Positions 59,289 through 64,000 of a DNA stretch of 64,000 nt are shown piece by piece. The translations under genes and the position numbers were made by a program. Within the stretch, counting starts at the first letter, position 1, and each line of letters starts with the position of its first letter. The DNA comes from a bacterium endosymbiont of Escarpia laminata (GTDB lineage Bacteria; Pseudomonadota; Gammaproteobacteria; Chromatiales; Chromatiaceae), in assembly GCA_003660235.1 (NCBI GenBank), contig QGON01000070.1, positions 1 to 64,000 of the forward strand. Direction: 5' to 3'. The notes under the pieces are model-generated. The model saw only the letters and a list, made by a program, of their open reading frames with translations. It searched no databases and was not told the origin of the DNA.

Positions 59289-61394
59289 TCAACCTCCAGA
59301 AGTGTCCGCTGGCGCTTCCTGTTCGAACGTTTTTAGCTCCGGTGTCAGGTCTTTTGCACCTGTGCCAGGCATCATCTCGAAACCAAGATCAAAATGCACC
59401 AGCATGGTCTTCAACTGATCGAAGACTTCTCGATTGCCTTTCAATTTGGCTTTACCTGACTTGATCTGTGCATCGAATGAAACGGCACCCATCATAGTTT
59501 TTTCAAGATCGGTACGGTTGATGGTGATGCTAAGGTCGGCATCGTTTGCCTGATATCCGACAATATTAGTCAGTGTACCGTTGCTCAACTCCAGCACAAA
59601 TTTCTCGTTGTTATCCGGTGTCAGCAGATTGATCTTGAAGTACTTTCCGTCAGCCTTCTCGCTGTCGAGGCGCACACCGAGAAAATCCAGCCATAGTTCA
59701 GTGCTCATCGCGCGAATCATATCTGGACCAGAGGTTTTTGGCGAAGCGCCTGAAGGAATACCGTTACGCAGTTCGTAGGCTGCCGCGAGGAAGCTGTTAC
59801 GCACACTAGGACTTTCCTGTTGATAACCGATCTGCTCAAACACATCTGCCAGCAGATCTTTCGCCGGCTGATTTTTTGGCTCGGCATAAACCAGCTTGTT
59901 GAGTATTTCCTGTGCATGGCGATACTTGCCCTGGTTGAAGAGTTCCTCTCCCTTGGTCATTATTTTCTTCGAGCCACCCATCATTTCCACATAAAGTGGA
60001 GCTGAATCTTCAGGTGATAACGGAATCAGTGTACTGGGGTTACCGTCCCAGTAGCCGAGATAACGATTCACTACCGCACGGCTGTTGTGTTCAACCGAGC
60101 CATGGTAACTACGTGCTGACCACTGATTTTGCAGGCTAGTTGGTACTTTATAAACATTGTGGATCTGGTTAACAGTTACACCCTGGTTGGCCAAGTGTAA
60201 TACGCCATTGTTAAGGTTAGCGTAGGTATCTCGCTGCGTACGCATTACTTCTTGAACGCGATCATTGCCCCAGCGCGGCCAGCTGTGTGAAGCGAACATC
60301 AGCTCAGCTTTGTCACCGAACAGGTAAAGTGCCTTGTTGATCTGCTTGGACCATTCCAGCGCATCTCGCACCAATGCACCGCGCAGGGTGTAAATATTGT
60401 GTATGGTACCGGTAATATTTTCCGCTGCCCAAAAAGCCTTCATCTCAGGGAACCAGGTATTCATCTCTGCCGGTGCTTCGGTACCCGGGGTGTTCTGGAA
60501 TACCATTTTCACTCCGTCGATTGTCAGCTCTTCGATATCCTTTTCAATGATGACATTGGGTGCGATAAGACCGAGATTACCAGCTGCTGTGTTTTTACCA
60601 ATGGATTGATCGACGTGACCGAAAGGACTTCTTGGCAACAACACGCCATACTGATAGAACATACGTCGATTCATGGCGTTGCCCGCATAGATATTCTCAG
60701 ACACTGCGTGATCCATGAAGCCGACCGGGGCTATAATTTTGACCTTGCCGCTCTTCACATCTGCCTCATCCACCACGCCGCGCACACCACCGAAGTGATC
60801 AGCATGGGAGTGCGAATAGACCACGGCCACCACTGGCCCTTGACCGAGTTGCTCGTTGATGAATTTTAACGCTGCGGCTGCGGTTTCTTTAGCAGTCAGC
60901 GGATCAAATACGATCCAGCCGGTGTCACTTTTAATAAAACTGATATTGGCTAGATCATAGCCACGTACCTGGTAGATTTTGCCGGGCAAAACCTCATACA
61001 GCCCGTAGGCCATGTTCAGAATCGCCTGTCGCTGTAGCGAGGGGTGAATGCTGTCAAAGTCCTTACCCTGTAGCAGATAGTCATAGCTGCCGATATCCCA
61101 AGCCACATGACCTGCCTCAGCCATGATTTGCTTATAGGTGGGCGCTGCGATGAAGCCTTTTTTGGCTTCTTCGAAATCACGCTTATCTTCAAAGGGCATA
61201 CTTTTACGCAGCCCGTTCTGCAACTCAATGGTGAACTTCGAGGGCAGCTTGCCTTTGGCATCAAAATGCTTGCCCCGCATAGCACCAGGGTCAGTTTTCG
61301 CGTCGCCACCTCCGGCTGCCCACGCTGCACCGCCTATTAAGATGCTAATCACAGCAATTGGTATATACATGCCAATGAGGTTCTTGATTGTCAT
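59289..61394 (-). CDS. Linear primary-alkylsulfatase (SdsA/YjcS-like metallo-beta-lactamase fold)
   Basis: SHSHADHFGGVRGVVDEADV; LYLFGDKAELMFASHSWPRWGNDRV; C-terminal SCP2-like domain. Confidence 0.93.
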   Translation of the reverse strand: MTIKNLIGMYIPIAVISILIGGAAWAAGGGDAKTDPGAMRGKHFDAKGKLPSKFTIELQNGLRKSMPFEDKRDFEEAKKGFIAAPTYKQIMAEAGHVAWDIGSYDYLLQGKDFDSIHPSLQRQAILNMAYGLYEVLPGKIYQVRGYDLANISFIKSDTGWIVFDPLTAKETAAAALKFINEQLGQGPVVAVVYSHSHADHFGGVRGVVDEADVKSGKVKIIAPVGFMDHAVSENIYAGNAMNRRMFYQYGVLLPRSPFGHVDQSIGKNTAAGNLGLIAPNVIIEKDIEELTIDGVKMVFQNTPGTEAPAEMNTWFPEMKAFWAAENITGTIHNIYTLRGALVRDALEWSKQINKALYLFGDKAELMFASHSWPRWGNDRVQEVMRTQRDTYANLNNGVLHLANQGVTVNQIHNVYKVPTSLQNQWSARSYHGSVEHNSRAVVNRYLGYWDGNPSTLIPLSPEDSAPLYVEMMGGSKKIMTKGEELFNQGKYRHAQEILNKLVYAEPKNQPAKDLLADVFEQIGYQQESPSVRNSFLAAAYELRNGIPSGASPKTSGPDMIRAMSTELWLDFLGVRLDSEKADGKYFKINLLTPDNNEKFVLELSNGTLTNIVGYQANDADLSITINRTDLEKTMMGAVSFDAQIKSGKAKLKGNREVFDQLKTMLVHFDLGFEMMPGTGAKDLTPELKTFEQEAPADTSGG

Positions 61395-61416
61395 AGTTTT
61401 TTCCTGTTCGTATGTT

Positions 61417-61500
61417 GGGGAACAATGGGGGACGCACCACGTTTTCCGCTAAGGGAACAATGTGGGGAACAATGGGGGACGCACCACGTTTTCCGCTAAG
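61417..61500. repeat. Tandem 37-bp repeat GGGGAACAATGGGGGACGCACCACGTTTTCCGCTAAG
   Basis: Identical copies at 61417-61453 and 61464-61500; related core at 59249-59285 and 56502-56512. Confidence 0.92.
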
Positions 61501-61506
61501 AGTCGC

Positions 61507-61954
61507 TCACCGCTTGATTAGTGACGGATCGCTAAGGAGGATAATCTCATTGAGTTCATCGTCAGTAAAAAGATCTCGCAGTTCCTCGTTCCAATCGAAG
61601 GTCAGCCGCTTGGCGGTTTGACGAGAAAAACGCCCTGCAGGCCAACCAGTGAAAATCGTAGCCTTCGATGCCAGGGGACCTCTTCTTCTGGTCGTAATAC
61701 TCCATGATCCCAGACAATGGCACAACCTTTGCCGGCAGAATTAGCCTGCTGTATTGGTTTCCACTCAACAACCTCCCGGTATTCCAGGCAGACATCGAGC
61801 GCGCCTTTTCCATCGACTCCATTTCTTTGAACGGAATCAGGGCCAGGTCCACCACCGTCCGATACTGAGGGTAAACCTCGTCTGGCTCACCGCCCATGAT
61901 CTCGTTCGGCTTTCCACCCCTGATCAAGAAATCCAGTGCGAAGCTTAGACGCAA
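61507..61954 (-). pseudogene. Frameshifted uncharacterised gene fragment
   Basis: Two overlapping frames; the tail RQTAKRLTFDWNEELRDLFTDDELNEIILLSDPSLIKR looks protein-like but is out of frame with the upstream part. Confidence 0.4.
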
Positions 61955-62352
61955 GGTCTTCAGGTTTGCGCCGTAGAAGCTGAGGGTGCATCACGGTGGG
62001 ACTTTCGCAACCCCACCATCGAGTTTGATCCCGCCATGGCCCCCAAGGTAGATTGCCATTCTTGGCGTTTCGCTCTCCCTCTCGTCGCGAACGACCCTCA
62101 TTCAGCCTAAACCACACGATCATCCCTCAAGATACAAGTATAGGCAGCATAAACACTCTTTTCCCAAGCTCATTGAGCATCCCCTTTGTTGCCCCCTTAG
62201 AACCACGAACAGTGGCTTCCTTTGGGTACAAAACATGGGTACACTAAGGATCACTTAACCGGCGTATCGGCTTTATAATTCAACGAGTTACAGGGTTTTA
62301 CACCCTTCCTCTCTGGGACGCCATTTCTGAAAATTCCATAAGGCGATTTTCG

Positions 62353-62805
62353 ATGACAAAAAAACGCATCAAAGCCCTCATCCTGTCAGTCCTGCTGCTG
62401 ATGCTCTCCCACCCGGTCCAATCCGCCACGCTTGATGGGCGGGTCTTTGCCGTTCAGAGTGGCAACCAGATCACCATCTCCATGGAGAGCGGTAAATTCC
62501 GGAACGTCATTCTCATGGGTGTCGCTGTGCCTGATACAGGCTCCAGCGCAGGCAGAAACGCCAAACGACAGCTGCACTCACTGCTTGCAGGTCAGGTCGT
62601 GACCATCGAGTACCGAACCCTGACCCCGCGCGGCGTGATCATTGGAACTGTTTATCGCGGTGGGGCGGACATGAACCTGCGTTTGATTCAGTCGGGGTTG
62701 GCGCGCGCAAAGAGTGAGAGGGGACTGGATCGCGAGATGCTCGACCGCTACCGGACTGCAGAGCAACAGGCCAGACAACGGCGTCTGGGACTCTGGCAGC
62801 ACTGA
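62353..62805 (+). CDS. Secreted SNase-like (thermonuclease-family) protein
   Basis: Signal peptide; AGRNAKRQLHSLLAGQVVTIEYRT...NLRLIQSGLARAK...AEQQARQRRLGLWQH. Confidence 0.85.
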   Translation: MTKKRIKALILSVLLLMLSHPVQSATLDGRVFAVQSGNQITISMESGKFRNVILMGVAVPDTGSSAGRNAKRQLHSLLAGQVVTIEYRTLTPRGVIIGTVYRGGADMNLRLIQSGLARAKSERGLDREMLDRYRTAEQQARQRRLGLWQH

Positions 62806-62853
62806 ATTTTAGCGTAGGAGTGGCGCTTCGCAGCAAGCTGCGGGGAACTAAAC

Positions 62854-63060
62854 TTATTTCTCACTTCCTCTAAGCCGCCCAAGGGTCTCGGACAGCGCGA
62901 CTTCAAGGGCTTTGTAAGCTTTCAGCTGGGCGGCCTGATAGTGTGTCGCCGGTGTTCCCACCAACTCCAGCCTCGCCTCAAAATAGGCGACATCAGCTTC
63001 CAGGGAGACCGGATTCAGGTCGATCCAGGATGATCTCTTTTTAGACTTCTTTTTCGCCAT
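62854..63060 (-). CDS. Hypothetical small protein
   Basis: 68-aa ORF. Confidence 0.45.
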   Translation of the reverse strand: MAKKKSKKRSSWIDLNPVSLEADVAYFEARLELVGTPATHYQAAQLKAYKALEVALSETLGRLRGSEK

Positions 63061-63188
63061 ATCTCTTCATTCAGCCGTCGCCGTCGACCAACCCTGTCGA
63101 ATCTGATCCCTGTGCTAACATCCTATAACAATACAGAAGAAAACCAACACGACTTTGTGAAAATTTCTAACACTCTTTCGGTATAAGC

Positions 63189-64000
63189 ATGCCTGCGCTG
63201 CTGGATCTTTTAAAATCCTCCTCCGCCTACTACGGCGGCAATGCCGCATTTATTGAAGAACTCTACGAACGTTTTCTGCAGGATCCGAACAGTGTGCCGG
63301 AGGATTGGCGGCACCACTTTGATCTGTTGAAACAGTCATCCTCAGGTGAGGTGGCACACCGGCCCATCCAGGCGCATTTTCTGAGACTGGCCAGGGAGCG
63401 GCCCCTGGCAGGAAGATCCTCTCAGACATGTCTCTCCCCCGCCGCCGCTGAACAACAGGCCGCGGTGCTGCGTCTGATCAACGGTTACCGCGTGCGCGGC
63501 CATCAGAATGCCAATCTGGATCCTCTGCAACTGCGGGATCCGGTGTATGTGCCAGACCTGGATCCTGCCTTCCTCCAACTCGACAACATCGGAGACGAAA
63601 TCGTCTTCAACACAGGTTCCCTCGCCGCCCCTGAACGTTTGCCTTTCCGTAAAATCATCGACCTGCTGCAGCGGGTTTACTGCGGCAGCATCGGCGCTGA
63701 ATATATGCACATGACCGATACGCTACAGAAGCGGTGGATTCAGGAGCGCATCGAAAACCTCAACCATCAGTCATCCATACAGATCGATGACAAACTTTGG
63801 CTTTTGACGCTGCTGACTGCGGCTGAAGGGATCGAAAAGTATCTGCACTCCCGCTACGTCGGACAGAAAAGATTCTCCCTGGAGGGTGGCGAGAGTTTGA
63901 TCCCACTGCTGGACGAGCTGATCCAGCACGCCGGAAAAAATGGTGTTGGGGAGATGGTTATCGGCATGGCCCACCGTGGCCGCCTCAACGTTCTGACCAA
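63189..64000 (+). CDS. sucA: 2-oxoglutarate dehydrogenase E1, 5' part (runs off window)
   Basis: MPALLDLLKSSSAYYGGNAAFIEELYERFLQDPNSVPEDWR...NGYRVRGHQNANLDPL...GMAHRGRLNVL. Confidence 0.95.
   Translation, partial: MPALLDLLKSSSAYYGGNAAFIEELYERFLQDPNSVPEDWRHHFDLLKQSSSGEVAHRPIQAHFLRLARERPLAGRSSQTCLSPAAAEQQAAVLRLINGYRVRGHQNANLDPLQLRDPVYVPDLDPAFLQLDNIGDEIVFNTGSLAAPERLPFRKIIDLLQRVYCGSIGAEYMHMTDTLQKRWIQERIENLNHQSSIQIDDKLWLLTLLTAAEGIEKYLHSRYVGQKRFSLEGGESLIPLLDELIQHAGKNGVGEMVIGMAHRGRLNVLT

Larger units (their letters stand above)
56400..62324. mobile_element. Genomic island inserted at the 3' end of tRNA-Arg(CCT)
   Basis: 18-bp direct repeat TCCTCTCTGGGACGCCAT at 56400-56417 and 62307-62324 (tRNA 3' end duplicated). 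Confidence 0.8.

Overview
64 kb of a gammaproteobacterial chromosome. The flagellar, RimM/TrmD/L19, Ffh and SucA content suggests a Chromatiales / sulfur-oxidiser-like lineage, but that is inference. Most of the window is ordinary core genome. It contains a two-gene RCK potassium channel locus, a cluster of phosphorelay/HDOD genes, sbcB, a sigma28-linked binding protein plus MCP, rpsP-rimM-trmD-rplS, ffh, and a large flagellar region on the minus strand (fliT?-fliS-fliD-flaG-fliC ... flgLKJIHGFEDCB-cheR-cheV), with flgA, flgM and flgN on the plus strand. Other genes are an arsenosugar-type gene pair (arsS plus a TIGR04282-like glycosyltransferase), tRNA-Arg(CCT), a SNase-like gene and the start of sucA. 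The most interesting items are: (1) a ~281 bp, highly structured insertion flanked by GTGA direct repeats that splits a small conserved gene, whose ORF is restored exactly by excision; (2) a five-gene operon (two TonB-dependent receptors, YfiR, a 1636-aa HK/REC/REC/Hpt/REC/PAS/GGDEF/EAL protein, HDOD) lying between flgL and fliC; (3) a ~5.9 kb island at tRNA-Arg(CCT), bounded by an 18-bp direct repeat, carrying a decayed serine recombinase, an uncharacterised protein next to an Xre/MbcA-RES toxin-antitoxin pair, an IS21 remnant and an alkylsulfatase; (4) heptamer (AGGTNNN) arrays arranged as inverted flanks beside ffh; (5) a 10-G homopolymer and an in-frame amber codon that each break an otherwise intact gene.
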